Source of the DNA: Lingula anatina
Taxonomy: Eukaryota > Brachiopoda > Lingulata > Lingulida > Lingulidae
Direction: 5' to 3'
Length of the DNA stretch: 64,000 nt
Assembly (NCBI RefSeq): GCF_001039355.2
Contig: NW_019775594.1
Span: 209,316 to 273,315, forward strand
Under the pieces are notes generated by a model that saw only the letters and a program-made list of their open reading frames with translations, had not been told where the DNA came from and searched no databases. A program made the translations under genes and the position numbers. Of the stretch, positions 1-12,773 are shown piece by piece; within the stretch, counting starts at the first letter, position 1, and the number at the start of each line of letters is the position of its first letter.

Positions 1-516
1 ACACGCTGTTTTTGGTGTCCATTGGAGCTATTCTAAAATCAATACCTTAGGACTATATATGAAATTTTCATTACTAAATTTTATTATCTTAATGTACCTT
101 TCAGTAATTCTGTAGTGCAAATTATGTAGATGTAGACATATGTTATCAGGTTTTGATAATGAGAATATGCCGGTGTTTCATTGTTTACTTTATACGTTTT
201 ACTTCAAGATACAATGCTGGTATGATTTTGTTGTGAAAACTGCTGGTTATGAAGACACTTGTGTTTAAGTCTCCTTCTTCAGCTGTTCGAATGTCTGGAT
301 TAAATTTACGAGACTATAACGTCCCGTACTCATATATTTGTAGATACCGTTTCTCTTGTGTTTCGCAAAATTAAATGCATTTTGCAATTGACTGAGGATA
401 TTGTATCACTTGATTATCATCCAGATAGTGAAATTAAGGGTTTCCTGCTTCTAATCATTCAGTAATGCATCTGTCTTTGCGTGGATTTAAAACAATACAA
501 TGCAATTTTAGTTTCA

Positions 517-548
<32 letters not shown>

Positions 549-1458
549 TTTTTTTTTTTTTTGTTATGGAGTTATGTGCCCCTCATTACAGATTTTCATT
601 AAAAAAGGCAACAATTTGTCTAATTATTAAAGAAATCTGAACTAAGATTTTGAAGTAACATTGCTAGCAGGGTTTTGGAGTACTAAATTGTGTCAATAAA
701 TCGGTGTTGAAACGGTGTTCGTTGGGTGCTTAGTTAAAAAAAAAAAAGAGGAATCAAAACCGATGTTTCAGATTTTACCCCAAAATGACAATTATGTCGT
801 TACCCGTAAGATGGCATTTTCGTGAATATTCATGGGCGTAACTAGGCATACGCACGGATGCACTGTGCGTACAATTTGTTGGCCAACTATGATATTATTT
901 TATATAAATTTAGTGTATTTTTCACGGAATATAAAAGAAAATCCTCTGCTTATTAAAATCCTTTGCATTAATTGTATATATATAAGGGTGATGGGTGACA
1001 ATATCCTTACACCACAGGTATCACATCTATATCCCACGACGATTTACTTCACAGATAAAAAGGTTGCCCCATGTTTTCCAAAGATCTACCTACTTAATGC
1101 CCAAAGCCCCATAGAAAAAAAAAACAATATAAAAAAATGTTAAAAATAAATACTTAGGACAAACACGGTATGTCTGCCAAAACGTGAATGTGACTTTAAG
1201 GATAGGCTGATCTTCTTATTATCATGATAAACACCTGCATGCGATGACAACACTGTGCTACCATTACATATTACATATTGCATATAATTTGTCTAATATT
1301 CTTGTGTTGATCAACAGCGTGGAAGAACAGGTCCCTTAGGTATATACATTTCTAGGTTTATGCACTGAAAGCAAAGGCGCGGCAATTCGACTTTGTGTTT
1401 TGGCAACGCAGGGATTCACACTTTGGCACGGCAAGTCTGTAACAGCGACTTTGGGGAT
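1..1458 (+). repeat. Upstream module of choline transporter copy A
   Basis: This is noncoding sequence that recurs before every transporter copy. The block starting GTGTCCATTGGA, the later segments with TTATCAGGTTTTGATAA and AAAACCGAT, and the final segment ending TTTGGCACG(A/G)CAAG shortly before the ATG can all be matched to 16971-18250, 26325-27795 and 34590-35868, and more weakly to 7975-9766. It probably holds the promoter and 5' UTR because it stays linked to exon 1, but I see no convincing TATA box. The ORFs within it are not conserved and I do not regard them as genes. Confidence 0.6.
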
Positions 1459-1656
1459 ATGGCTGTTCATGTATGGGGACTCGTCGCCATTATTGTGTTC
1501 TACTTGCTTATTTTTATCCTTGGTATCTGGGCGGCGAGGAAAAATAAAAAGAAGGGGAAGGAGGCGACGAGTGAGGATATCTTGCTAGCAGGGAGAAATA
1601 TTGGGACGTATCTAGGGATATTTACTTTGACAGGTCAGTTTGTTTTTAAATTGTTC

Positions 1657-1704
<48 letters not shown>

Positions 1705-4504
1705 TCAACAGATTTCGGTATTGAGTTGGAAGCAGAAAAAAGAACATATTATGTCTTATTTATACTGTAACTAATTACTTAATTCCAATATTTAATTATT
1801 CATTATTATGAAGTATGGATCTCATGCGAATAGTTGATATCCCTTTAATTTCCAGCCACGTGGGTAGATGGCTCTCTGATCAGCGGGGTTGCTGAGGGTA
1901 TCTACACTTCTGGTTTGTCCGCGCTCAGTATGCCGCTCGGGTACTGTGCAAGTACTGTTTTAGGTAACACTAAATGTGTGTCTGTGTGACAGTCACACGA
2001 GTGCAACAAAATATATTTGATTTTGTACAAGAAATAAACTATCCTCATTAATAAGGATTTTGAGCCTGTCACAATTATAAAAAATGTAATCGTAATTTTG
2101 CAACTTCAGTTATAAAGAACATTTTGAACTTTGAATTCCAGTTTAATGCCGATGTGCATATTTCAGTATTTGAGAATTGTAACATTTTCACTGTAATATC
2201 CAACTTCATTTCATAATTTTTAGGTAGGTTTTGTATGAAAATTTCCGTTGTTTCGCATAAAAATTAAGATATTTATTTTCATCATTTCAGCTTCATTCTT
2301 CTTTGTCAAAAAGATGCGTGAAAGCAATTATATCACAATGCTGGACCCCTTCGACCGGAAGTTTGGAAAAATCATGACAGGGTTCCTGTTCTTGCCGGCT
2401 TTGACAGGCGACATATTTTGGTTCGCTGCCACATTGTCTTCATTAGGTAAGGGATTATGTTTAAAGCCATGCTGAAAAAAGTATATTATTCAAGTACCCA
2501 AAAAGTCGTTATTTATCATATTCTTTTAAAAATGCATTGAACAGATGTAAATGTAGTGTACGATACGTCCGCGTGGTGGCGCAACAGTCAGGTGGCGCTA
2601 TTCTAAGGTGGTGTGAACCCATTCAGGTTATGCTGCAGGGCTCATTTCCTCTCTAAGGTAGCTGGAAATTAAAGGTAATCTGAAATGAAAAAAAAAGAAT
2701 ATTGGTCTTTTGTTTGGGCCAGAATGCAGTGTGGACGATTCTGAGAGTGAATAGTCCGCGTGAAAAATGAAGAAATTCTGAGTTTTTAGCAGTCAGCCGT
2801 CTAAATAACCTCTCTAAAATTCTTTGTCGACTTCACTTGGCCACAGTAGTTGACTTACCAAAGCTGGATACAATGCCGCCCACTAGCGGATTCCAAGAGG
2901 ACAAAAGTGTAAACAAATACGGCAATGTTGCATTCTATTTTTACGTAAAAATTTAACAAATAATCAGCATCATTCAAATATATTATAACATAATATCTTG
3001 AAGATGTGTACTCAGGACATTCTGACTATGCTCTCAATTCCCAAGTAGAAGGTGACGTTTGCTGACTAACTTAGGCTTAGAAGGCTAGGATTAGAAGTCT
3101 ACATGCTGCAGTGAAACGCTGCTCTTACCTTATTTTTTATAGTATATATAGCTTTGTTCATTGTAACGTATGCATCTACATGGATATATGAAAATGTACA
3201 AAAGGAATGCAAAAATAAATAAATATGAATTATGTTAAATAGTGATATTGTACGACTCCTTGTATGAAAAATACAAAACATATTTGGTAGAGCCATTTGG
3301 GCATCACTACTCAAGTGGTAATGGGTGTAACACAGTCCCTTTTTTGAAAGGCTAAGCATAGTTATTTGGCAGCCATTAGTGTTTTAAATTTATCCATTCT
3401 GGTAAGATGCTCAAAGTTACTATGTTCTTTTTTGTATACTGAATAAAGATCATATCGGAGGTCTGTATAAAAGGGGCATGACACTTGGAAACGGATTTCA
3501 TCTTCTATTTCGCCAGAATGGCACTTTTTACAAATTCTGTCTGCTTGGGGAATTTTTCCATGTCTAGCTGTTTCAATACCTAGGTTGTGTGCACTTATGC
3601 GGAATCTGGTTAAAGTGGTGCATTTATCTCTATCTTTAATTGTATCTAAGTATCTTTCCTTCACACATTTGTTCTTGTATTGACAAAAAACGTGCAATTT
3701 GGACTTGGTGTTGGTTATGTCTCTCTGCCATTCTTGTGTTATTCTGTCCCTTTATATTCGACGTTTTATTATCTCCAAAGCTAAAGGAAAATAACTGATT
3801 TCCTTCTTATGTGCCTATATCCGATATTATGCCACATAATTTTGTCATAATGTTTTTTTTTCTTCGTGACCTCGATATTTTACTGTATACCCTGTATGTG
3901 TTTTCGAGGCGACATTACAACCACAGGAAGATAATCACCTACACTGGCGTCATTAGAAACTTACATATCAAATATTTCTTATTAAGGTGCCTCTTTTTTT
4001 ACTATCAAATTTAAAAAAAGGATTGTCGTTCATTTATATTTATAGTGTTTACATTGCATCAAAAAAGTTAACATCTTGTTTATATGATTTTTCAGTTTTC
4101 CTCTAAACTGAAAGAAATTGGTTAATGTGTTGATAAAAATAAAGTTTGGATCTTACGGTACACACAACCACTGGCTCTCTTGTAGGCACGCACATACACA
4201 CACACACACACACACACGCACATTAACTACAGTTTTACTATTTCATAAAAATGCACTTACACACGCGCAAGTCTATGAAAAAAAAAAAAGGTTGACTTCA
4301 CTTTCAGAATTTCACATTTTGAAAAAGAGGTACATTGTGGTGTCCATCGATTTAGGTACAACTTTAACAGTGGTTGTCGGCCTGGACCACTGGATCACCA
4401 TCACGGTGTCGGCAGCTGTGGCCTTGATATACACGTTGTTTGGAGGACTCTACTCGGTCTCCTACACTGACGTCATGCAGATGTTGTTCATCTTTTTAGG
4501 TCTG
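1459..4504 (+). CDS. High-affinity choline transporter copy A, partial (exons 1-4 only)
   Basis: This is an SLC5A7/CHT1-like sodium-coupled choline transporter, the carrier that brings choline into cholinergic nerve endings. The exons are 1459-1633, 1856-1963, 2291-2446 and 4356-4504. All have GT-AG borders, open frames and intron phases 1,1,1,0 identical to the complete copies. They encode the N-terminal 196 or so residues: the first membrane helix ([20 protein letters not shown]), the basic loop after it, the family-typical ATWV stretch, the VTMLDPF-like segment (here ITMLDPF) and the [11 protein letters not shown] motif. Intron 3 holds a LINE fragment. Exons 5-9 are missing: 174 bp after exon 4 there is an N and the homology ends. 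Either the copy is truncated or the assembly lost its 3' half. Family identity is certain; functional status is not. Confidence 0.8.
1656..1700. repeat. (TAA)n microsatellite in intron 1 of copy A
   Basis: About 15 TAA units start shortly after the exon 1 donor. Copies B, C and D have only short AT-rich sequence at the same place, so the expansion is specific to copy A. Confidence 0.85.
3128..3755 (-). mobile_element. LINE 3' fragment (end of reverse-transcriptase ORF)
   Basis: Read on the minus strand, 3362-3697 is an open frame with the end of a non-LTR retrotransposon ORF2. It has a segment CTTLTRFRISAHNLGIET, then a Cys-rich knuckle CKKCHSGEIEDE followed by CPFY. This arrangement is common in the tails of invertebrate LINE ORF2 proteins. 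The rest of the element is absent, so it is a 5'-truncated dead copy. It interrupts intron 3 of copy A: the flanking intron (tacatgctgcagtgaaac before, aaaggaaaa after) is continuous in copies C, D and E. Confidence 0.75.
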
Positions 4505-4969
4505 GTAAGTTTTAATCTCCTGTAGGTGTTACAAAAAATGTATGAAGATCACATGCATGTATACATAAAAAAAATGTATCTGTAGCAGCTAACGTTGTAG
4601 GCAATACAAATATGGGAATATCCCAGCGGGCACTCAACGTTGATTCAACATTGAGGATAGGTTGAGATGATGTTGATNATTACAAATAAATCAAGCGATA
4701 AGACGAAAGAATAATTGATGATCTATTTGAACTGCATTGAAAAAGCAGGAATGCTTTGTGTGAGGCAGATACGGCAATAAGGCAAAAAAGAAATAACAAT
4801 TAAACAAATAAATGGATAGGCAATCAAGAAAATCGCATATTCAATATTTGCTGACGACAAACTCTCTATCTTATCCTTTGCCCTCAACTCAAAACCCAAA
4901 ATCACATGGCATATTTATGCAAGTCACTGGTATTTTATATTGTTTAAAAGCACTATAAAATAAACTGAC
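4505..4969. other. Broken region with an assembly gap (N at 4678)
   Basis: Intron 4 of copy A begins normally and matches the other copies for about 100 bp (GCTAACGTTGTAGG near 4590). From about 4631 it turns into a CCCAGCGGGCACTCAACG segment that resembles the end of an AACGTT-type MITE. The single N at 4678 follows. After it the sequence no longer matches any transporter copy until the inverted exon 1. The N probably stands for a gap of unknown size. Confidence 0.7.
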
Positions 4970-5144
4970 CTGTCAATGTAAATATCCCAAGATACGTCCC
5001 GATATTTCGCCCGGCTAGCAAGATGTCCTCACTCGTCGCCTCCTTCCCTTTCTTTTTATTTTTCCTCGCCGCCCAGATGCCAAGGATGAAAATAAGCAAG
5101 TAGAACACAATAATGGCGACGAGTCCCCATACGTGAACAGCCAT
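4970..5144 (-). pseudogene. Isolated, inverted exon 1 of a choline transporter
   Basis: On the minus strand this is a full 175-bp exon 1: ATG at 5144, a frame encoding the same 58 residues as copy A exon 1, and the same donor G|GTCAG at the end. The upstream sequence is unlike that before the other exon 1 copies. Downstream on its own strand, toward lower coordinates, no exon 2 appears before the gap at 4678. It could be the head of an inverted transporter gene cut off by the gap, a stray duplicated exon, or a misjoined contig. Confidence 0.8.
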
Positions 5145-5850
5145 ATTTCAGGAGTTTTTTACCCGATAAAGATAAACTATACGATGATTAAGGATTTCTG
5201 TCCGGATTGTTTCTCCGTTATTACTGGCTTCGTACCGAGTGTTCAGTCGATGGAGTCAAATACGCCACCAGTGGGTGCCTCATTAAATGTCGCTAATGCA
5301 TATGGTACAAAGAACTTCTATCATATAACTTCTCAACACTAAACGTCTCACAGAGTCAGTTAATCTACGTCAAACTGAAATGACTTCAGTGCGCCTAATC
5401 ATATCGAAATTGACATCTCATCCTATCACGTTCAAATTAAATATTTGCCGGAGAATGCCGTCATATGTCGCTCATCGCAAGTCTGGGCTATGCCCTGATA
5501 CCATTTGATATCTTTATCTAAGCAAGCAGGTGCGAGGTCGTCTGAATTTACCAAGTGATGATCGAGGAAAGTGTAAAAAAATGGGTCACTTTCTCCCACC
5601 CTTGGTGTCTGCATGGAAAACTTAATTAAGGACTCAGTGATGCTTCACTCCCACGATATTCAACGGGATAACAATATGTGGATGACACGGTGGGATGTAT
5701 GATGCCACCGTTTTACCCTTAAAAACTGTCATCATTCATTTGATATATACGTCTATTTACCTTTTTTTACATTCTGTGGTTTAAAGGATGGTCCGATCAA
5801 GTATGGTGACGAAAGAAACCTGTGCTTTATATATAATGCATGAAAACATC
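5145..5850. other. Noncoding stretch, no gene recognised
   Basis: This sequence is unique within the window. Short ORFs on both strands lack any recognisable domain, and no exon of the transporter was found on either strand. Confidence 0.5.
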
Positions 5851-6114
5851 TGGGCCCAGTTTTATAAAGGACGTTTAGCACTAACCAGTGTTTAACTCTA
5901 ACCAGACCTAAATAGTCTGTTAGTAAAATGACCTTTAAATTATTATTTAATCCAGTTAAACACTGGCCAGTTAACTAATTGGCTGTTTTCCGTCAGAAGA
6001 CTGTATATAAAACACAATTTAACCATTTTTTAGTTAATGGGTGTTAAGGGAATTTATCCACTGGTTAGGCTTATACACTTGTTAGTGCTAAACGTCTTTA
6101 TAAAACTAGACCCA
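5851..6114. mobile_element. MITE-like element, 264 bp, with 35-bp terminal inverted repeats
   Basis: The left end TGGGCCCAGTTTTATAAA and the right end, read in reverse complement as TGGGTCTAGTTTTATAAA, remain paired through GACGTTTAGCACTAAC. That gives an inverted repeat of about 35 bp with few mismatches. The interior is AT-rich with repeated TTAAC motifs and no coding capacity, which suits a non-autonomous DNA transposon. A target duplication is not clear. Confidence 0.75.
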
Positions 6115-7547
6115 GAATATTTCACCGAAAACATGCCGTCGCCGTTAGCCCTGCAGACATAGATACCGTGCCTTTATAAAAAATGTTATAACGTCAATAC
6201 TATACATCCCCAAATATGCATTTTGCTTCCCAAAGTCGCAGCCGTCCTTATCTAATGCAGATTTGCAGTGGTTAAATGTGTAATTTAAAGTAATTGAGAT
6301 TTTTGTATGCACCACAAAATCTAACTTTACGTGATAAAGCTATTAAGTTGTGTATGCATGGGCCAGTATATACGACGGTAATTAATTCAGTTGGAGTGTC
6401 GAGAGAGACGGAAAGATTGTTACGGTGTATGTAGCTACTGGGCGATCGACTACTACTACTGTTCATAAGACATTCTAAGTTTCCTCTACGTCAAGCCGTG
6501 ATCGAACCATGAAATTTTTGGTTCCCGTTTGACTCCAAGTTAAAACATTAAGTCCTAATCAGAGCCCTAATTTAAGCTTTTCTAAATTAAGAGAAATTCA
6601 GGATATTATCCCAACCGTTTTAAATGGTGTAGATATATACTCTAAGTGGGATGGGAATGGGGTAACTTTGATATTGTTTGCCGAATCTGGCGGGGTTGAG
6701 TCATGAACTTGAAAGACAATTGCTAGATTTTTCCAGGGAAATAAGCAATTTTTCTCGTACACACGAATCATTAATCTGTGTCTAACTGTTCTTGGTATTT
6801 GATTTTAAACTATATTTGTAAAGGTGTACCTTAAAAAGACTGGGCATTCATTTACCATCGAGCATCTTCCTAAAACTCATGAGGTTCATGGACCCTCTTG
6901 AATTAAATTGGTTTGAATGAGGGTCTTATATGTACCGTCTCTGGGGTAGATGACACCATTTTTTGCACACTGTAATTTCCGCTATCTCCTTCTAGACCAA
7001 CGTGTGACGTGCGTGCCCTAATATAAATCCCAAAGTTTTAAATTTATTAATTTTGACGGTTTAAGAAGAGTTGCGGGAATTACAATGTGTGACAATAGAT
7101 CCATCCACCCCCGGGAACAGCCAGACGCATGTATCTTTCCGAAGGACCACTAAACTACTTTGGTGATATGTTTATCAGTCTACAAAGTCCTAGGCATCTT
7201 ACTTCACCCCACCTGATTTGTCGTACGGCTAAAATGTACTGAAAACTCATATCCCTCCTACGTCTCTAGCTCTCTAATGTATTTGGTATTTACAGTAACT
7301 TAACAATATTGGCAAAACGTTTTTCTGTGACTAAAATGCGGCTCTACAGCTGTTTTATGTGTACATGTATAAATACCAGTACACTATACACAGTGAAATG
7401 CACCACACGTCATCTTTCGGCACTTTTTATCTTGGCCTTGACCCCAAAGGCCTTGACTGCATGGTGCTGCGTGATTAGTGCTTCCAATGATTAGCCCCAT
7501 TCAGATCGAGGAGAACCGAGTGCTAGCTAGGCCGCGACCTAAATATG
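6115..7547. other. Noncoding stretch, no gene recognised
   Basis: Only short ORFs are present, and none shows a domain or a splice-supported exon. No match to other parts of the window was seen. Confidence 0.45.
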
Positions 7548-7836
7548 GCGGACAGGAACCTAGGAACCGAAGTTCATTCTTTATTACTTTGTACAGGTGG
7601 CCTTCGCCCTACCTGTATCTACTAACCCAATATTCTGACTATCCCTAGCCTGCACTATTCATATGGGACCTCGGTGTAACATGACACGGAGTCCCCCATG
7701 ATAGAGAATCTGCTTCCCATTCATTTGTACAGGTGCGCCTCGACCTAGATTTTGATCCACTTAGGTCAGGGTAACCCTATCCATCGTATCTAAATGGAGG
7801 GCGGACCCTCAGTTTCGTTGCATCGGGCTTCCATGT
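7548..7836. mobile_element. Two adjacent MITE remnants of the CCGGTGTAAC group
   Basis: 7548-7640 is a reversed, partial relative of the element at 15720-15891; both share AACCGAAG, ATTACTTTGTACAGGTG and the flanking region. 7670-7836 begins CTCGGTGTAACATGACA and ends CGTTGCATCGGG. Its interior matches the element at 59904-60274 (CATTTGTACAGGTG, GATCCACTTAGGTCA). Both are noncoding and diverged. Confidence 0.6.
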
Positions 7837-7974
7837 CTGCTGCAGCGTCTAACCGCCACTTGTGGCAATGTTGTTCCGACACCTACTTTTGGTCGTCTGC
7901 TTTATCGTCTTATAAGAAAACACCTACTAGATAAAATCTCATCGAAAATAAAACACTTAAGTTAAGACACACGT

Positions 7975-9766
7975 GAGCCAATAAACCGCAATCCCCAAGG
8001 GTCATTTATGAAGTTTTCATTACTAGATTTTGTTATTTTTTTTACCTTTAAATGATTCTGTATTGCAAAGGCTGTAGATGTATGTTTTCAGGTCTTGATA
8101 TAGATGTTTTTGCATTGTTTACGATTTATGTTTTACTGCACGATACAATGCGGGTAGCATTTCGTTGTGAAAACTGCTGGTTATGAACACACTTATGTTA
8201 AAATTTTCTTCTTCAAAAGTAATGTCTGGATTAAATGTGCGAGACTTTAACGTTCCTTACTTGAGGAGCATATCTTTGTAGGTAACGTTTTTCTGTTCCT
8301 CAAAATTAATTTCACTTTTAAAGTGCTTTAACTGCAGGGCTCACAGCTGTATCCTGCTATTGACTTTGCAGTTAAAAGATTTACTAACGTTTTACTTAAG
8401 GCCCCAGTTCCACAGAAATAAGCACTCCCCATTTTATACGTATTTACCGCAATACACAAAACAAGACAAAACATATGTATTGAAGACAAACACAGTGTTT
8501 TTGCAGAAACGTGTACGCCACTTTACGGATAGGCTGATCGTCTTATTATCATGATAAAAACCTGCATGTGATGACAACACTCTGCTACCATTACATATTG
8601 CATATCATTTGTCTTATATTCTTGTGTTGATCAACAGCGTGGAAGAACAGGACCCACCAGGTATAGCACTGCGATTTGTAAGTATTCAGCATATATTTAG
8701 AGTACACTTGGGTACATTTCTGATGTAATCTGGATTGAGAATAACTACTTTTTTTTTAATACCAAATTAGTGAATAGATAGGGTTGGATTAACAACGGAC
8801 AGTCATATTAATGCCACAGACTTATCATAACAATGATACCATAAAATCCAAGGATATGATCCCATGACACCATGCAGTGTCTACGCTGCAGCTTGAGGTA
8901 ATCATCCATCCATTCTAACTGGACACCAGCTAGTACCCCCCCCCCTCCACCCCCTATACTGGACGGCGTCCTTTTGCAACTTCTGTGCGACAGCGCTGTG
9001 ATCGTAATAAGGAGGGACGAGTATCGCTTTGGTTGAAAAACGAATGTTCAGAGTGATCGAGTAGTAGTTGGCACGTAAAGCATTATTATTTTTTTTCTTT
9101 TTCTTTTTTTTTTACTCTCAAACGGGGCCGTAAAAAGGGACTCGGAAAGGACGCCGTCCAGAATAACAAGGTAACTCCCGGATGTTTCGGAGGCAGAGGG
9201 ATTTTTTAAGTGACTGGACCAAACTGAAATGCGCAACTACACTTATTTTCCATAATCTTACTATTATCATTGTTGTCGTATACTATCGACAAGGTATTGA
9301 AATACCATATTGACTTCTCGCTTGAACACTGCACCGAGATATACGTGGCGTCCACCCTTATCTTGTTTTCACGTGTTTAGTAATTTCAAAGCAGTGAACC
9401 ATGGCTATGTGTTTTTAAAGCTAAATTTCCTAAATCCAAATTGTTGAAGAAAACGTAACTATATCTCTTTATTTGAAATTTTGCATGCAAGTGATCGCAA
9501 AATGGGTTAAGCACCATCATGCCCAGACTGATGTACCTACAAAGAGGCCATGGCACACCCAATGTTTAGAATTCTGACCACTAGGTACTTCCGGATATGG
9601 TGCTGCATCTAACAAGAAACCCCGAATAGATAAATAATGGTAATAAGCTTTATAGGTACGCATAGTTCTAGGTTTTTGTATTAAAGGCAAAGGCGTGGTC
9701 ATTCAACTTTACTTATTTTGGTAACGCAGGAGTTCAAACCTTGGCACGACAAGTTTTAACGGAGAT
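7975..9766 (+). repeat. Upstream module of choline transporter copy B
   Basis: This is a diverged copy of the module before each transporter gene: ATGAAGTTTTCATTACTA near 8008, GTGAAAACTGCTGGTTATGA near 8167, and GTGTTGATCAACAGCGTGG near 8624. It is longer than the others because about 500 bp around 8700-9250 is inserted, including a foldback with the inverted pair at 8959-8974 and 9146-9161. It presumably contains the promoter of copy B. Confidence 0.55.
8959..9161. mobile_element. Foldback element with perfect 16-bp inverted ends
   Basis: CTGGACGGCGTCCTTT at 8959-8974 is repeated exactly in reverse complement at 9146-9161, enclosing 171 bp with no gene. The region is absent from the upstream modules of copies A, C and E, so it is an insertion, probably a short MITE. 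No clear target duplication was seen. Confidence 0.55.
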
Positions 9767-12730
9767 ATGGCTGTTCACGTATGGGGACTCGTAGCCATTG
9801 TTGTGTTCTATTTGCTTATATTCATCCTTGGCATCTGGGCAGCGAGGAAAAATAAAAAGAAAGGGAAGGAGGCGACAAGTGAGGATATCTTGTTAGCAGG
9901 GAGGAATATCGGGGTATTTCTTGGCATCTTTACCGCGGCAGGTCAGTTTGCTTTTATATTGTTTGTGATTGTTAATCAATAAATAATCAATCAAATTACA
10001 TAACAGTTTTAGGTATTGTGTTGGAGGCGAAAAGGAACACATCCTGCCGTATATATAACTAAATTTCATTATTTCATTTTTAAGCTATCAGTTTGGCTTT
10101 TGTTCTTATGCATTTTTATAGTCACACATGCCTTTTCTCTTATATTGACCAATATGTTTCATATATTATATAATATGGGTTCACACATTAAGAATATCCT
10201 TCGTTCAAATTTCCCAATTTTCCTTTGGAATGTTAACAAATGTAGTTAACGTTAACTCATAAAATTGCGTGCTCTTGCTACTGCAGCATTTTGTTACATA
10301 ATGAAATTTTAGATTGATAACTAAATCAAAAGAGAACAATAATCACAAACAAGTTGATTCATGCACATATTCAAATGATATTTTGCCAATGCTAGCAGCT
10401 GTCAACATAAAGATTTTAATTTCCAGCTACGTGGGTAGATGGCCCACTAATTTGCGGGGTTGCCGAGGGTATCTACACTTCCGGTTTGTCCTCGCTCAAT
10501 ATGCCGCTCGGGTACACTGCGGGTACTGTGTTAGGTAACAATGAATGTGTACCGGTGCAACAAAATGTATGATATGCAAAACATTAATCCTCCCCATTAT
10601 TAAGCATAACTCCGAGACTGCACAACTATAAAAATGGAATCATATATACTCAGTCTTTACTATTCTATATAGCGTACACAAAGCAAAGGCAAATGCAAAT
10701 TTCCCGACTTGCCCGGCTGTTAGAAATTGTATTATTAATATTATTATTACCATGAAGCATAACTCCGAGACTGCACAACTTAAAAAATGGAATCATAAAT
10801 ACTCATTCACTTATACAATTACATTTGTCTTAAATGTTGTTTATAGAATTTAAGTATTTTAACTATGATATGAAAATTATGTTGCAAAAAATATAAACTT
10901 AACATTCCATTATCTTGCACGTATTTTTAAGGTAAAAATTCGGGATGGTAATTGCATAGCTTACACATTTTATGCTTTGTTTACACATATATCCATGTTT
11001 TGATTGATTCACTTCTTTTTAGCTGCGTTCTTCTTTGTCGAAAAGATGCGTGAAAGCAATTATATCACAATGCTGGACCCCTTCGACCGGAAGTTTGGTA
11101 AAATCATGACAGGGTTCCTGTTCTTGCCGGCCTTTTCTGGGGACATATTTTGGTGTGCTGCAACTTTGTCTTCATTAGGTAAGGGGCTGTTTTGAAAAAA
11201 AAAAGAATAAACTTCTCAGTTCATGGCAGTCAGCCGACTAAATGAACCCATTAAAATCCTTAGTTGATTATAAGCTTAGCTAGCTTTCAATATTTAGTCT
11301 GCTTGCAGTCAGACTTCATCAGGGAATGAGATTGTGACAGGTGTGACAACCTATCACCCCCTCCGGTGTGCTATTTGGACAGACCCCCCCTTGCCTGCCC
11401 CTCCTTTAGGGGTGGTAGGTAGAGGTTGGGTAGCTCAGTCCTATCATTCCAGTTCAGCTTGGCCCCTTGTAAGCTAATGTTAATCGCTTCAAGATCTTTC
11501 CGGTGTAGGTCCAAGTAGTACACCAGAGGGGATGATAGGTCAAAAGAAGATAATATGGACAAAATAATTTTCACAAATCTATTACAATAATTTAGCTAGC
11601 TTTACTTTGTTAGCCCGTTCTTTGATTACCTGTCTATGTGATTACTTGTCTATGCGCGTCAATGGAATGCAGAGGTTGACATAATTTTCACACTTTTAAA
11701 AAAGAGGTACATAGTGGTGTTCGTCGAATTAGGTACAACTTTGACAGTAGTGGTAGGACTAGATCACTGGATCGCCATCACGGTGTCGACAGCTGTGGCC
11801 CTGATATACACGTTGTTTGGAGGCCTCTACTCAGTCTCCTACACTGACGTCATGCAGATAGCATTTATCTTTGTAGCCTTGGTAAGTTATGCCCTTATAA
11901 GCAAAACTTATGACAATATAGCCCTTTTGCAGCTAGATGACAAAATGTTGCCAAAGAGTTCAGGAGAGCAAGCTATTCAGCAAACTAAAGAAATCAACAT
12001 CTAGTAATCTACATGTAGCAGCAAAATACCTATTGATGTAAGATGGTTGCTCTTGCGTCACTCTCGACTTAGATTGGTCGGACTCAGGAACAGATTGTAA
12101 TATATTGAACAATGCTCATGGGATGTCAAAACTGGGGGGAAAGAGCATTAAATATTAAATGGAAGCTCCGAATTCACGCTTTTTAATGCCATTAAACACT
12201 TTGATCACGAGAACATATGCAATAGTATACCTACGGTATATATTGCATGAATTAGTTACCCTAATATTGCATGAATTAGTCACCCATCAGCGACAGAATG
12301 GGGCATTTCTACATTTACATACCGTAGGGCATTTCTACATTTACATACCGTAGGATTTGTTTAGGAATTTGTTTAGGAATTTCTAAAAGTATATCATTTA
12401 TATTTTCTTAAGGCGATAAGTATAGGATTTCAGTAACATTTTTATTTAAAATACCTCTCGTTGAACTTTGGATAATTTTCTTTCATATTCTAACAGTTAA
12501 AAATGCTTTGAATCAATGTAAGCAAATTCTATTTTATCACCTTCTGAAATACAACTCCCTGCGGCAACAATCTTGACACAGTTTTGAATCGCACTCAACC
12601 CAGAAATCGGTGCTCGAACTGATGGCGGATTAAAAAAAAAAAAAAAAAAGAAACTTTGCGCGTTTCATGAAAGGACAGCCAAAGGTTGGTTAGTCAGATT
12701 AAAACACTGTTTATCCCAGTTTAACCCGTT

Positions 12731-12773
<43 letters not shown>

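Noticed and set aside
1393-1458. Upstream in-frame ATG (1393) for copy A exon 1
   Set aside because: The extra residues are not conserved among the copies, while the MAVHVWGL start matches the CHT1 family start (MAFHVEGL in vertebrates).
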